DNA from: Aurelia coerulea
Taxonomy: Eukaryota; Cnidaria; Scyphozoa; Semaeostomeae; Ulmaridae
Direction: 5' to 3'
Length of the DNA stretch: 64,000 nucleotides
NCBI GenBank assembly: GCA_039566865.1
Contig: CM076955.1
Span: 13,165,501-13,229,500, forward strand
Shown here piece by piece: positions 22,488-33,810 of this stretch; the stretch's first letter is position 1; each line of letters begins with the position of its first letter. Below the pieces are notes generated by a model that did no database searches, was not told where the DNA came from, and worked only from the letters and a program-made list of their open reading frames with translations. A program made the position numbers and the translations under genes.

Positions 22488-23862
22488 CTGCGGGTGGAAG
22501 GATGAAATAGGTTAGAAATTTACTTGCAACGTACAAGCCATTTTATAGGCAAAGTTCTTTTGTGAATCTTCTGAATGCGGTAATGTTGAAAGGAACAAAG
22601 CTTGCGCTCTATTCAGGTTGGTTAAAAACGCGCTATAGGCAGAAATTGTCTCGTGCGTTACATTTATAACTCATTTGATACCGTAACCTGCGATTCATCA
22701 GATTCTTGTTTCCCCCTGCACTGATGTATTGTAAAGTATTGCAAGCCTCGTACGTAAATGGTTTCCAGTGAAACTATATGCTCGTTATAATTCTGACTTC
22801 ATGATGTTTATGCGTTCCCTACGTTGGATCTACTACTGAGAAAAATACATTGCTTCTATAGTACTTTCTTTGGGAATAGATTGGACGGACATAGCAAATC
22901 AAAAGCATCGTGAGAAACTAAAAAGTCATGGGTAGTTCACTTTACCCGGGTCGAAGCAAAATATCGACTGAACGGTAGATCTTTTAGAATATTATGTTAC
23001 CTGACAAAAAAGACTTTCTTGGTCCTTTCCTTTTTGAAAAAGTAAACACGTGGTATGTGCTTCAAATCGATTAAAACAATTATAGAAATTAATTTCTTCT
23101 TGGGGTCAAAAATCAAGACCAAAGATAGAAGCCCAAACCTAAGAACCATAATTTCCCGAGGTTGTTTTTACTGCCACGGATAAAGGGATTTTTTGCAACA
23201 ACAGGAAGAACTATTTTGCAAAAATGTTTTCATTTTCTGTGAGCACATGTAACAAAGCATTGGGCATAAATCATGTTTTATCATTGCGTGTTTACTTTTG
23301 GAGAGAAAAGCGAATGTTCTGAGTAGTTCACTTTACCCTGTAGTTCATACCCTGTTCTTCTGGTTCTTACCCAGACGGGATCCCCAGCGGGGAATGGGTA
23401 CATGACATATTTAACATATTGAGGGTACGGGTATGTGCCACCCATATGGGTGGGTTTTTGGCCCAAAATTCTCTAAACAAGGGTTCATCCTTCGGCAAAT
23501 TTTCCTCAATCACGGGTTGGTTTTGCTGAAATCGTCAAAAAATAGCTGAAAATAGGTACTTTTCCGCTAAAATTCATCGTCCATCCCCTGGGACGGGATT
23601 GCTTTCGAAAGTGATTCCTTTTGGATCAGTAAACGGTGACCAAGTCTCTTTCACTTTGCTCTGCCCAAAGTTCACATCAGCTTGGACGTTCACATTCTTT
23701 GTGCACCGAATAGCAAAACCAAATTAGCAAAACCAACTGAAACTAGGCTGAAAGCAATTTGTGGCCGCCAACGACAATGGTTCCAATGGCTACCAAAATA
23801 TGTAACAAGGTATACAAACCTGCGCAGAATCATGATACGTTTGAACGAAATAGTGGAGTAGA
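22488..23862. other. probable intron, left of the Gypsy element
   Basis: No gene. From about 23325 to 23610 lies a dispersed repeat (GGTACGGGTATGTGCC, then CAAAATTCTCTAAACAA) that recurs at about 57840-58030. Confidence 0.45.
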
Positions 23863-23866
23863 CCTG

Positions 23867-24008
23867 TGTAGGGAACCCTTGCTAGCATCCGTCTGTTAGT
23901 AGTCACGTGACTCAGTAGTAGTATTTATGTTTTGTTTGGGCCTATCCTTTTCATTCAGTTACAGTCTTTCGCAGTAAACTAAAGTTCAACCGAATATAGT
24001 AACTAACA
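23867..24008 (+). repeat. 5' LTR
   Basis: A short 142-bp LTR with TG...CA ends. It carries overlapping CACGTG (23904-23909) and TGACTCA (23908-23914) motifs, consensus bHLH E-box and AP-1 sites, upstream of a weak TATTTATG box. These are plausible promoter elements, not tested. Confidence 0.95.
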
Positions 24009-24487
24009 TTACTGTAACTGAATCTTTCAAAATGGATGCGAGAGTTAAACGCTTTGATGGAATTGGCGATGTGAATGTTTTTATCGAGAAAGTTTCATTG
24101 CATTCGTCATTGAAAGGATACGATGGGGAAAAAGCTGCCCAAAATTTGGCAAGCAAACTTGAGGGTCGTGCTTTCGATGTGTACATGCGATTATCTGCAG
24201 ATGACAGAAAAAAGGCCGATAAAGTCAAGTCCGAATTGTTAAAAGAGTTTGAAAGTGGAAATTTGGACAGAGAAACGGCAATCGTTGAATTAAACAATCG
24301 AAGACGAAAGTCAGATGAATCAGCACAAACTTTTGCCTACAAAATACTCGCTTTAGTCAAGCTTGCCTACCCTTCTTTTAACGATGACACACGAAAGACA
24401 ATCGCCAAGGATTACTATTTGAAAGGAGTCCATCCAAAGATGCAGATCGCGTTGAAATCCCTGCCAAGTTTCACTGATGCCGATATT

Positions 24488-24873
24488 AGGCTGTTTTAGC
24501 AACAAGACGCCGACGTCTTCGAAGACGGAGACGTTCGTTCAGGGGTTTTTGGAGCATTCCAATTTTCGAGCCTTTTTATCTCAAACAGCTGCTCATAGAG
24601 AGGAATACTCCTTGAAAATAGCTTCTGTTCTCGTGTCTCCATTGGTTATGAATATGCTCACATAGTTTTTACTTTCCATATCGACGTTCTATTTTTTGGT
24701 GAGCGGCCTTCAAAACAACACTTTTCAGGTTGTCGATTTCATAACAGAACTTACACAAAGCCCCAGGAGATTCATTAAAGTTTTGAAGTTGGTTTCGCTT
24801 TGTAAATTACATCCTCGAACAAAAGAATTCTGCTGGCGTCTTCTCGGCTCACGTCTTCTTGCTAAAACAGCCT
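24488..24873. mobile_element. 386-bp MITE with 3-bp target duplication, inside gag
   Basis: Termini AGGCTGTTTTAGCAA and the complement on the right, with about 22 bp of inverted repeat. Flanked by ATT on both sides (24485-24487, 24874-24876). A 3-bp duplication fits PIF/Harbinger or CACTA-type transposases; the ends do not resemble CACTA termini, so a Harbinger-like origin is the better guess. Confidence 0.8.
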
Positions 24874-24906
24874 ATTGACAAGCTGGCAACGGAGACAATG
24901 AGACTA

Positions 24907-25501
24907 CAGGGTGTCCCAGAAAAATTGTGCCCCGTTTGTCTGAAGATTGCGACAAAACAGCAAAAGATTCTCGCCAAACTTTTGCATGATGGTGCTCTTC
25001 AGATGTTCAATTAAAATTTGCCACCATCCCCGTAAAAATCCGTTGAAAAATGATGGAGCTATGACCTTCAGAAGAACAAATTTGCCTGATGACTGAAACC
25101 AGCGGTCGGCCATTTTGTCTTACTATTTTGCAGTGATAAGTATCTTCACGTGAGGTAAGAAATAATTTCTGTGAGGTCAGAAATAGTGGAACTCTCCGAG
25201 TATTATCGGAATTTTCACGAGAGCTATGACATTGGAGGCTGCTGTTTCATTTTCAATCCATGAACTATTTATCGCTGCAAAATAGTAAGACAAAATGGCC
25301 GACCGCTGGTTTCAGTGATCGGGCAAATGTGGTCTGCTAAAGGTCATAGCTCCATCATTTTTCAACTGATTTTCATGGGGATGGTGGCAAACTTTAATCG
25401 AACATCTGAAGAGCACCACCATCCAAAAGTTTGGCGAGAATCTTTTGCCATTTTGTCACAATCTTCAGACAAACGGGGCACAATTTTTTTGGGACACCCT
25501 G
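24907..25501. mobile_element. 595-bp CAGGGTGTCCC-family MITE, inside gag
   Basis: Same family as 10927-11522 with long inverted arms (shared words GGTCATAGCTCCATCATTTT and CAGCGGTCGGCCATTTTG). Its central loop is inverted relative to that copy. TA flanks at 24905-24906 and 25502-25503. Confidence 0.92.
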
Positions 25502-25929
25502 TACAATTGGCCGGAATCGATTCATTTGTTTCAAATAAAGTTAAAGAATGTATGAGTGTTGACAGCCCAGCAGTGGTTGACGCAATTGCAGAAAAAGTGA
25601 TTGAAAAATTGAAAGGTACATCGATTGACAATCACGGGGGTGACGCCGGGGGTAAACAAGAAACCGCAACAGCGAATTTTGTTGGCAATCAATGGCGTGG
25701 GTACCAAAGAAGAGGAAAGCGAGGTAATTTTCCAAACAAGTCTTATCAGCCTAGGTCTGGAAACCAGAGAAATAACCGCACATCGCAAAGAGGGAGAAAA
25801 TGCCGCACCTGTGAAAGCCCTGAGCATTTTTTCCGCGAGTGCCCCCTTCGCTTTTGTCAAGCTTGTGGGAACAAAGGTCATGATGCTTGGGATTCATCTT
25901 GCCCCAAATATCAATGACTAGCCGGTGTC

Positions 25930-27440
25930 GACAAAGAAGCTTGTAATTTCACTGAAGAATTTTCTGCTGTCCTCAATGTTAAATTTGATAACAAGGAAGT
26001 AAATGCTTTATTAGACAGGGGCTAGTTGCTCTTTGATTGATATAGGAAGCCTACAAACACTAGGTTTAGACACAAAAATTGTCGCAACCGAACATAAATT
26101 AGTCGATGCATCTGGTAGAGAAATGAATATAATGGGATCTGTGCTAGTCACCATAAATTTAGGCGGTGAAATCATCAAGCAACATTTGAAGGTTCTCAAT
26201 GCAAAAACATATAAACACGTATTATTGGGCCGAGATTTTCTTTCCAATTTCGGATCAATGGAGTTTGATATGGTCGCGAATAGAGTTAAGCTGGGTAAAG
26301 AATGGTTAATGTGTGTCTCTTCGAAAGGAAAAGAACCAGTCCGAATGCAAAATAATGTATCTTTGCCCCCACGCTCTGAAAGCATAGTTAATGTCAAATG
26401 CAGAAATTCATTATCCTTGATAACTGCAGACTTCGAGCCAAAGCCTTTAGGTGGAGTAATGGGTGTATATGCTACGCGCTGCCGAGTCATTCCAGACGTT
26501 GATGGTGTTTTTCAAATATCGTTATTGAATGTGACCAATGACAAAGTAACAGTCCATTCTAGGAAGTTCGTTGGGAATTTAACCAAAGTCAACGAAGCTG
26601 TTTCCCAAATTGATTTGAACGAGGATGAAAATCCAACAAGCCCTCAGTTTGATATAGTCCATGGAAACGATATTTCTGATAATGAAAGGGATCAGCTAAA
26701 GGCATTAATTTCCAAGTACGGTGAGGTTTTCGCTTCCAATCCAAAGAAACCGACTCCTATACGGAATATGACGCACCGTATAATCACGAACGATGCGCAA
26801 CCAGTTCGTAAGAAACCATATCGCATTCCTCATGCTTGGAATGAAGAAGTTAGTACTCAAGTGCAACAGATGCTTGACAATGGCATTATTCGACCATCTT
26901 CGTCGCCGTGGAACGCCCCAGTTATTCTCGTTAAGAAAAAAGACGATTCTATGCGTTTCGTTTGTGATTTCCGAGGGCTTAATGACGTAACCAAGAAGGA
27001 TTCATATCCTCTACCGCATCTTCGTGACGTGATCGACAAAATGCAAGGGGCGAAATTCTGGACAACTCTAGATGCTGCCTCGGCATATTGGTCGATGCCA
27101 GTAGCAGAAGAAGATAAAGAGAAAACAGCGTTCTCTGTGCCGAGGGGTAAATTTGAATTTAATGTCACACCATTCGGTCTATGCAATGCTGGAGCATCCT
27201 ATCAGAGGATGATGGATATCACCTTGTCTGGTCTTCCTTCTGATCGAGTCTTGGCTTATATGGATGACATAGTAATCTTCAGTGGAAATTTTCAAGATCA
27301 CCTCCACAATCTTGAGCAAGTATTCCAAAGATTGCAATCATCGCGAATATCACTAAAGCTTTCGAAGTGTGTATTCGCCAGCGAAAAAGTCAATTTTCTC
27401 GGTTTTGAGCTTTCGCAAGGAGGAATTAAACCACAGCCCG
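25930..27440 (+). pseudogene. Gypsy protease and reverse transcriptase
   Basis: The protease begins near 25930. The catalytic Asp-Thr-Gly region is broken at about 26017: LLD is followed by an out-of-frame stretch two bases short, and the frame resumes after it with Ala-Ser. The frame then runs open to 27442 through the linker and RT: motif IRPSSSPWNAPVILVKKKD, FRGLNDVTKKDSYPLP, the motif A Asp in TTLDAASAYWS, TPFGLCNAGASYQRMM and the catalytic AYMDDIVIFS. Another frameshift near 27440 ends it in the connection region. Confidence 0.9.
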
Positions 27441-29543
27441 TCTAACAGAAGCAATTGATAACTACAAATGCCCGGAAACTAGAAAAGAATTGAAGGGATT
27501 TCTTGGGCTTGCAGGATTTTACAGATCATTTATTCAGAATTTTGCCGAGATCTGCCAACCCTTGAACAAGCTGACTAGCGAGAATGTTCCATTTCAATGG
27601 GATGATTCCTGTGAAGCTGCCTTTTCAGTTTTAAAACAGTTTTAAGTTTCCCTAAATTAGGAGAACCGTTTATCGTCGAGGTTGATGCTAGTAACCATGC
27701 AGTTGGTGGAGTTTTATCGCAAGTTGGAAACGACGATAGTCTGCATCCAGTAGCGTATTTCTCTACAGCCTTACAGCTTTCACAAAAGAACTGGTCGACA
27801 ACAGCTAAAGAAGCATTCGCTCTTGTGTGTGCAGTCAGGCATTGGCAAGTTTATTTGGCAGGCAAATCGTTTGTTTTGAATTCTGACCACAATCCTTTGA
27901 CACATCTCCGTGAACAGAAAGATCCACGAGGTAAATTTGCTCGTTGGTTAACTGAGCTGGAAGAGTTTGATTATTCAGTCCAATACATTCCGGGTAAATT
28001 CAATATCAAAGCCGATGCCCTGTCACGAAATAAAGCGGCAAGTGAGGCTCAACCACCAACAGAGTTTGAAGAAAACATATATGCCCTTTTCGGAAATAAA
28101 GATGGTTTTCGGGTTCAGCTAAAGGAGGAACAATCGAGAGATCCTTCAATATCAGATGCTACCAAGTGCGTCCTAAATGGAGAAAAAATTTCGAAAGGCA
28201 AATTGAAAAGAGTCCAGTTGCAGTTGCGTGTCTGTGATGGTGTGCTTACAAAATCAGGCCGCCCTGTCATTCCTCCCTCGCTGCGGAAACTCATTGTGAC
28301 AGAATATCATAACATCGCTCATTTTGGAACAGACAAAGTTTATTCGTTATTGAAAGATCGTTATTATTGGCCTAGTATGTACAATTACGTCAAGTCGTTT
28401 AGCCAAGGTTGTGAAACCTGCCAGAAAACAAAGTGCGCCACATCTCCATCCAAAGCGCCACTAGTACCAATGTTCATCCCGAATGCACCTATGCAATTCC
28501 TATCCATCGACATAGCGTACTTACCTAAAGATAATAATGGCTATCAATATATTTTGCTCATTGGGGATATTTTTTCGAAATTCGTGCAAGCTGTACCCTT
28601 GAAAGATCAGACAGCGCCAAAAATCGTTGATGCCTTACTGAGAAATTGGATTTATATTCATGGCAGTCCTTTTTATCTTTTGTCTGATCAAGGCTCAAAT
28701 GTCGACGGAGAAGTTATGGCAGAGATATGTAATGAACTCGGAATCGAAAAGCGTAGATCTTCGGCATATCATAGCCAAGGTAATGGGTTCGCCGAGAGAA
28801 ATATTCGTACGGTCAAAGATTTACTGCGTGCTGTTTTGTTACATCGTCATCTTCAACAAAGTAAATGGCGTTCCATATTGCCTGGATTAGTGTTCGCTTT
28901 AAACGCTAGCGAGAGCAAGGCAACTCGTTGTGTTCCGTACAATGTGGTCTTCGAAAGATCTGCCATCTTACCTCAAGACATTGTCTTTGATAATTCAGTT
29001 CCAGACCAACATGATGAGATACTACCGGCAGAATTCGAATACGCGACAAGCTCATCAACGAAAGATATCTTTTGTCGTGTAGTCGAAACTTTAGAGATTA
29101 GTAAGCGGAAAATGCAGCAGCAGTATAATAGAAATCTTCGTTTTATCGATTACTCTGAGGGTCAGCAAGTTTGGTTGAAGGTAAAACATTACAAGACAGG
29201 CGAAAACCGAAAATTGGCCCCCCGTAGAGATGGCCCGTGGAAGATCATCTCAAAGTTGCCTAACAATGTAAACTTCCAGATCGAGAATTCTCGCAAAGAA
29301 CGAAAGATAGTTCATCACGACCGCCTTTTACCTGTTATAGACAATGGATTCCGAAACGATCGTATCCCAAATGCAACATCAAGTGAAAGTGAGCTTTCAG
29401 AAGATAGCGCTGATTATTCAGACTCGGATTCCGGTGCAGATGGAGAAGTCGAGAATGATGATTTGAACAGAGAGCGACCTAGAAGACAGAGACAGCAAAG
29501 ATTCTTACCTGACACCATCCCTTGGGGTGCATTACGTATTTAG
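27441..29543 (+). pseudogene. Gypsy RNase H and integrase
   Basis: Continues with LKGFLGLAGFYRSFIQNF, then a frameshift near 27643 and RNase H (the first Asp in IVEVDASNHAVGGVLSQ, the Glu in TTAKEAFALVCAV, and SDHNPL). The integrase follows in a long open frame: HHCC zinc finger (HNIAHFG ... CETCQKTK), catalytic core with Asp in LSIDIAYL, Asp in LLSDQGSN and Glu in GFAERNIR, then a C-terminal domain with GPWKIISKLPNNVNFQI. It ends in an acidic serine-rich tail (SESELSEDSADYSDSDSG). Confidence 0.9.
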
Positions 29544-29586
29544 TTGTCGTTTATGTTTTGACTTCGTTTATTTAGGAAGGGGGAAA

Positions 29587-29728
29587 TGTAGGGAACCCTT
29601 GCTAGCACCCGTCTGTTAGTAGTCACGTGACTCAGTAGTAGTATTTATGTTTTGTTTGGGCCTATCCTTTTCATTCAGTTACAGTCTTTCGCAGTAAACT
29701 AAAGTTCAACCGAATATAGTAACTAACA
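29587..29728 (+). repeat. 3' LTR
   Basis: Matches the 5' LTR with one difference seen; it has the same E-box/AP-1 overlap at 29624-29634. Confidence 0.95.
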
Positions 29729-29734
29729 CCTGGT

Positions 29735-29880
29735 GGCACTGTAGCCATTGGGAAGCCATTTTGAAAAATTCGTATGAGGTCGGGGTAAACATTTTTGAAA
29801 AATGTGCATACATATTCAAGTTATTAGAATAGGTTCGGGTATTTTTTGAAGCTTGGGTGGCGCGTCTCCAACCAATATAT
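29735..29880 (+). repeat. fragment of the 38-bp type array
   Basis: Words such as TTTTGAAAAATTCGTATGAGG and TAGGTTCGGGTATTTTTTGAAG resemble the array at 4110-4400. It begins directly after the Gypsy element. Confidence 0.4.
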
Positions 29881-30107
29881 GTAAACACAAAGTTTTTCCT
29901 CTTTCTTGCAATGCTGCACGCAACGCTTGCAATTCTTACGAAAGAAAAATACTTTTTGTTTCAGGAAGACGGAAGAATTTTCCATCCTTGGTTTCAATCA
30001 ATGTTTCATATAGCCTTACTTGTTTTTCTCTTTCCGTTTGCCAAGTGGCCAAATTAACCAGTTCTCATTTTAGGACTTGTTGTCAATACAAAAATAGGGT
30101 TTTTGCT

Positions 30108-30421
30108 CAGGGGCGGATCCAGCCCGAAGTTGAAGGGGGGGGCAACTTGCAAAGAGGGCGCCAAGAATATGGTAGAAAATAAGCGCGCCGAAGGCGCGCG
30201 AAAATCTTTTGAACGCTTTTTAAAGAAAATTCTTTGATTCATTACTAAATAAGGCCTTGATTTATGTGTTTCCCCCATATTTAGATCGAAACAGTTAGAA
30301 GATTATGCGTCAGAGTCAGGATGAGGGGCGCTTTTCTCGCCAAAACAGGGGCGCCAAGCTGAGTTTTCATCGTGAAGGGGGGGCAATTGCCCCCACTTGC
30401 CCCCCCCTAAATCCGCCACTG
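30108..30421. mobile_element. 314-bp hAT-type MITE
   Basis: Left end CAGGGGCGGATCCAG, right end CTAAATCCGCCACTG; these inverted ends are typical of hAT-derived MITEs. TTTTGCT occurs immediately before and after, a 7-bp remnant of an 8-bp duplication. G-rich and C-rich runs sit near the ends. Confidence 0.8.
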
Positions 30422-31140
30422 TTTTGCTATGAAAATTTCAGATAATTTCCAAAAATACTCACGGAAAGAGGGCGGAAAGAGTTCATTTTCCAGTGGCATT
30501 TACAAAAGACGGAGGAGGGGAGGGGGCATTTGGCTGCTGTGCTGCCAGCCCTAGAAAGGTTTGGTCGACTTTGTAAGGAATTAGGCAAGGAAGCGCATAG
30601 TTAGTTGCGTGAATAAATTTAAAGAGTAGCCTCTATGGGTCCTTTTATCAACGTCAGGTCGTAACCTTTCATTGCCTTGCCATACCCTTCCACTGACCAG
30701 CCAGCGTCAACCTTGACCCTTTCTCTAACCAGCTCCCAGAGTGAACACTCAGCACAAACGCAGACTGAGGGGGGGGGGTTTGGTTTTTTCAAAAAAAATT
30801 CAGGAATCCCACAAATATCAGTTTAGCTTCATTTTACAGCCCAAAAGTATCAGTTCATTTTGTACCTTGACATCTGTAAAAACGAACATGAAACAATGAA
30901 AATTGAGACCAGGATTGCCTCTAAAGAACCCAGAAATATCATTTTGATTATATTTGATGTCCAAAAATATCAAAAACATAATTTCAGTTTATTTGAACCC
31001 AAAAATATCACTTTCGGCCATATTCTGACCCAAACATATATGCTAAATTCCCCCATCAGCCCGGGGGGGGGGGTGATTGACTAGGGCACCCTGTCGCATA
31101 ATTTTCCCTTCAGGTCAAGAATGGGAGTACCCTACAGGGG
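30422..31140. other. no gene seen
   Basis: Contains G homopolymers near 30770 and 31064 and several AAAAATATCA words (30840-31030) at irregular spacing, a decayed repeat. Confidence 0.4.
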
Positions 31141-31143
31141 AAC

Positions 31144-31385
31144 TAGCTACAATCCTGGAAAAATATTTGGAACAAAGTTAGCTTTTTGGTGATTATCTCA
31201 GTTCTTCTCACTCTTACATTTGCACGACCCCCTTTTACCCCCGAAACAATGTTGGTTGGCATCTTGAAGCTGAAAACATCCAAGCAACATTGTATCGGGG
31301 GTAAAAGGGGGTTGTTCATTTGAAATTCTAGAATCTTACGTTGTTCCAATATATTTTGTCCAGGATTGCAGGGATTGTAGCTCAG
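31144..31385. mobile_element. small inverted-repeat element
   Basis: CTACAATCCTGGAAAAATA on the left matches the complement of TATTTTGTCCAGGATTGCA on the right, and further in CCCCCTTTTACCCCCGA (from about 31229) faces TCGGGGGTAAAAGGGGG (ending about 31311). A MITE-like hairpin just 3' of the exon at 31466-31841; the target duplication is unclear. Confidence 0.6.
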
Positions 31386-31465
31386 CTGTCGGCCTCCCAC
31401 GACTACGAATCCAAGACATTTATGTTTCAGAAAGATAACGAGGCAAGGCAAAGTTTAAAACTTAC

Positions 31466-31841
31466 TTGCTGATCTTGTTCGGTGTTCACCGATATCTCTT
31501 TCAACATGTACATTTTTGCTCTGATGTTTTGAAGTCACTTTTGCAAATTTTGGACGAGTGTTGCAGCATTTTGTACATCCAGCTATCCCAGGGCAAGTTA
31601 ACGGAGAACACTTGAATATAACCTGAGTTTCCTTGTCGAAAAATGCTTTATTCCCTGAAACCAAGGAAAGGCAACGGACAAATGTTGTTGACTGCGTTGT
31701 CAGCACGATGTTACGTCGACTTGCCACTTCGGTTGGTTGGCAAATAGCATTCTGCATTGTTGTTATGCAGAGTACGAAAGAAATGCTTCCACTGCTCGAG
31801 AATAAAGGGAATTTGATAATAAGTCCAAGTATGACACCCAT
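31466..31841 (-). CDS. upstream exon of a cysteine-rich type I membrane protein (tentative)
   Basis: Minus strand, from ATG 31841-31839 (context GAGAAATGG) to a consensus donor CAGCAA/GTAAGTTT with the exon ending at 31466. It encodes MGVILGLIIKFPLF, possibly a signal peptide, then about 90 residues with cysteines at 25, 34, 57, 78, 83, 89, 92 and 93 (VIFKCSPLTCPGIAGCTKCC). It ends with one base of a split codon, compatible with the acceptor at 22488. An internal acceptor candidate (TTTATTCTCGAGCAG) within the frame means it could instead be an internal exon starting about 45 bases later. The Cys pattern faintly recalls the end of a ZP domain, but this is not secure. There is no match I can name. 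Confidence 0.5.
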
Positions 31842-32479
31842 TTCTCTCCGCTTTTTCTCAGAGGTCCGTCCAAGGCAGGTAATATGAGATGGAATTTAGG
31901 ATATCATTAGCAATTTCTCAGGGATTTCCCTGGTTACATCGAAACATGAAACGACTTGCAATTGGTTCCAGGTTCCAGGAACACACAAACAAAAAACAAA
32001 GGATAACTACTCTGTCTGCTTAGCTGCTGGCTCATACTGCGAATTCAATCATTAACAATGCGGTTTTGGAAGAGATTGGTTGACCTTTTCAACATCCCAT
32101 TAAATATTTTCTATTGTCTTTTGTAATTCAAAGGGATTTCCCAAAAAATTCATCATGTGCTCGTAAGGGGAAGTCCATATGCATAAAACGTTCGTTGTAA
32201 ACAACTCTTAGATTTGGTCTGGTGGTCGCCAAAAAAATTAAGAAACTCCAGTAGGCCTACTGGGAAAATATAAGTCATGAAACTATGTATTTTTATAAAG
32301 CAAATCCTTGGCATATTTTGACTCTACTTTCATTTGTCTCCTGTATCATATTACTCGTAAGGTACTTGGGTAATGTCTAAACATTGGAAGGAAAGGCATA
32401 GAATAGAAACCTTGTTTTCAAATTTTCACGGGGGCACAGGTATTGATACGGGGGGGGGGGTCCTTCCATTGTAAAGGTA
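31842..32479. other. 5' flank of the minus-strand gene, no gene seen
   Basis: A G homopolymer near 32450. No other feature up to the hAT-type element. Confidence 0.35.
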
Positions 32480-32639
32480 CCTGGGGACAGGGGCGCAAAT
32501 GAGGGGGGAGTGGGGGGGTGTGACACCCCCCATTAATTTCAAAACTCGGTCCCGATCTGGCTCTGAACTTGAACCTTAATTTTTCAGGACGTCGATACTC
32601 GAAATGCAAAGATTTCTGTGTTAGCTGTCAGAGAATGGC

Positions 32640-33810
32640 TGGGTTAAGTCGGGTAAGGGATGCCTTCTGAACCAAAGTAGAGGATGTTTCTTCAAAAATT
32701 TTCTTCGTGCTCCAATCTATGGGATAACTGTCACAAAACTATCAAAGTTCCCTTGTTGCTAATGGTAAGCATGATATTGGGAGATGCATTCTACGCCAAA
32801 GTAGAGACTGTTTCTTCGAACATTTTCTTCATGCTCCGATTTTTAGGATAACTACCGGGTGCGCCAAAATAAACTGTGCACGTTTGGCAGGCCACAATAA
32901 ATCGTATACTGGACCGGTTTCGAAGATTTATGTCTCATTCGTTAGCAGAAAGCCAGAATTGGATACCGGGTATTTTGGAAATTTTTTCTTTTTCAGCTTT
33001 TAGAGCTAAAAGCGAGTTTCCTAAGATTTTGTTTTAGAAAACACTGAAGACGATCAAAAAGCATCGATCAAATTTTCTAAAGAATTGACTTGAATGGACA
33101 AAGAGAGAACTTTTTCGTGGTGATTTGCGATCTAAAAATCGACCAATTGTAATCTGCTGTACGAGAGTTCATACTGAACCCCCAAATCCCCCTGAAAACG
33201 TTTTCTCTTTGTTTATTCATGTTGGATCTTATTTGATCGACGTTTTTTCATCGTTTTCAATATTTTCGAAAACGAACATGTAAGAAACTCGCTTCTAGCT
33301 CTAAAAACTGAAAACGGAAAAATTTGCAAAAAGTCCTAGAATCTAATTCAGGCTCTCTGCTAAATATTAAGTCATAAATCTTCAAAATCGGTCCAGTGCT
33401 CAAAATATTGTGGCCTGCCAAACGTGCATAGTTTATTTTGGCGCACCCGGTATCACAAAACTATCAAGGTTTACTCGCTGCTAAAGGCAAGCGTGATATT
33501 GGGAGATGCATTTTAAGAGAAAGTAAAGGATGCTTCTTCAAAAATTTTCTTCGTGCTCCGATTTATAGGATAGCTCACAGGATAACTATCACAAAACTAT
33601 CAAGGTCTCCTCGCTGCTAATAGCAAGCATGACATTGGGAGATGCATTCTAAGCCAAAGTAAAGGATGTTTCTTCAAAAATTTCCTTCGTGCTCTGATTT
33701 ATAGGATAACTCACAGGATAACTGTCACAAAACTATCAAGGTTTCCTCGCTGCTAATGGCAAGCATGATATTGGGAGATGCATCCTACGCCAAAGTAAAG
33801 GGTGTGGCCC
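32640..33810 (+). repeat. 124-137-bp tandem array inside the hAT-type element
   Basis: About four to five units, each with GGATAACTRTCACAAAACTATCAA, GCTGCTAATGGCAAGCATGA and GGGAGATGCATTCTA. GGGAGATGCAT occurs at 32779, 33501, 33638 and 33773; after subtracting the inserted element the spacings are 124, 137 and 135 bp. Confidence 0.85.
32855..33450. mobile_element. 596-bp TA-flanked stem-loop MITE
   Basis: Ends CCGGGTGCGCCAAAATAAAC and its complement, with imperfect inverted arms of about 250 bp. TA at 32853-32854 and 33451-33452. The flanks rejoin to GATAACTATCACAAAAC, which occurs intact in the next repeat unit at about 33590, so the empty site is visible in the same array. Confidence 0.92.

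Larger units (their letters stand above)
24032..25917 (+). pseudogene. Gypsy gag, interrupted by two MITEs
   Basis: Starts MDARVKRFDGIGDVNVFIEK, a retrotransposon capsid-like region with a retrotrans-gag helical core (LASKLEGRAFDVYMRL, then AKDYYLKGVHPKMQIAL). The frame stops where the 386-bp element at 24488 enters; a short gag piece lies at 24874-24906 before the 595-bp MITE. The frame resumes at 25502 and ends in two zinc knuckles, CRTCESPEHFFREC (C-x2-C-x4-H-x4-C) and CQACGNKGHDAWDSSC, then TGA. Removing both inserts and one target copy each leaves the frame intact, so gag itself looked functional before the insertions. Confidence 0.85.
23867..29728 (+). mobile_element. Ty3/Gypsy LTR retrotransposon, complete but disabled and nested
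   Basis: Two 142-bp LTRs (TGTAGGG...CTAACA) at 23867-24008 and 29587-29728 differ at one position seen (23888 T, 29608 C). CCTG at 23863-23866 and 29729-29732 is a 4-bp target duplication. A purine tract AGGAAGGGGGAAA precedes the 3' LTR. Order is gag, protease, RT, RNase H, integrase, as in Gypsy. The body is broken by two DNA-transposon insertions in gag and by frameshifts in protease, at the RT C-terminus and in RNase H. It lies inside the presumed intron of the minus-strand gene, in antisense orientation. Confidence 0.97.

Noticed and set aside
31466..31841. Firm ZP-domain assignment
   Set aside because: Only a vague Cys spacing resemblance; the rest of the domain is not seen.
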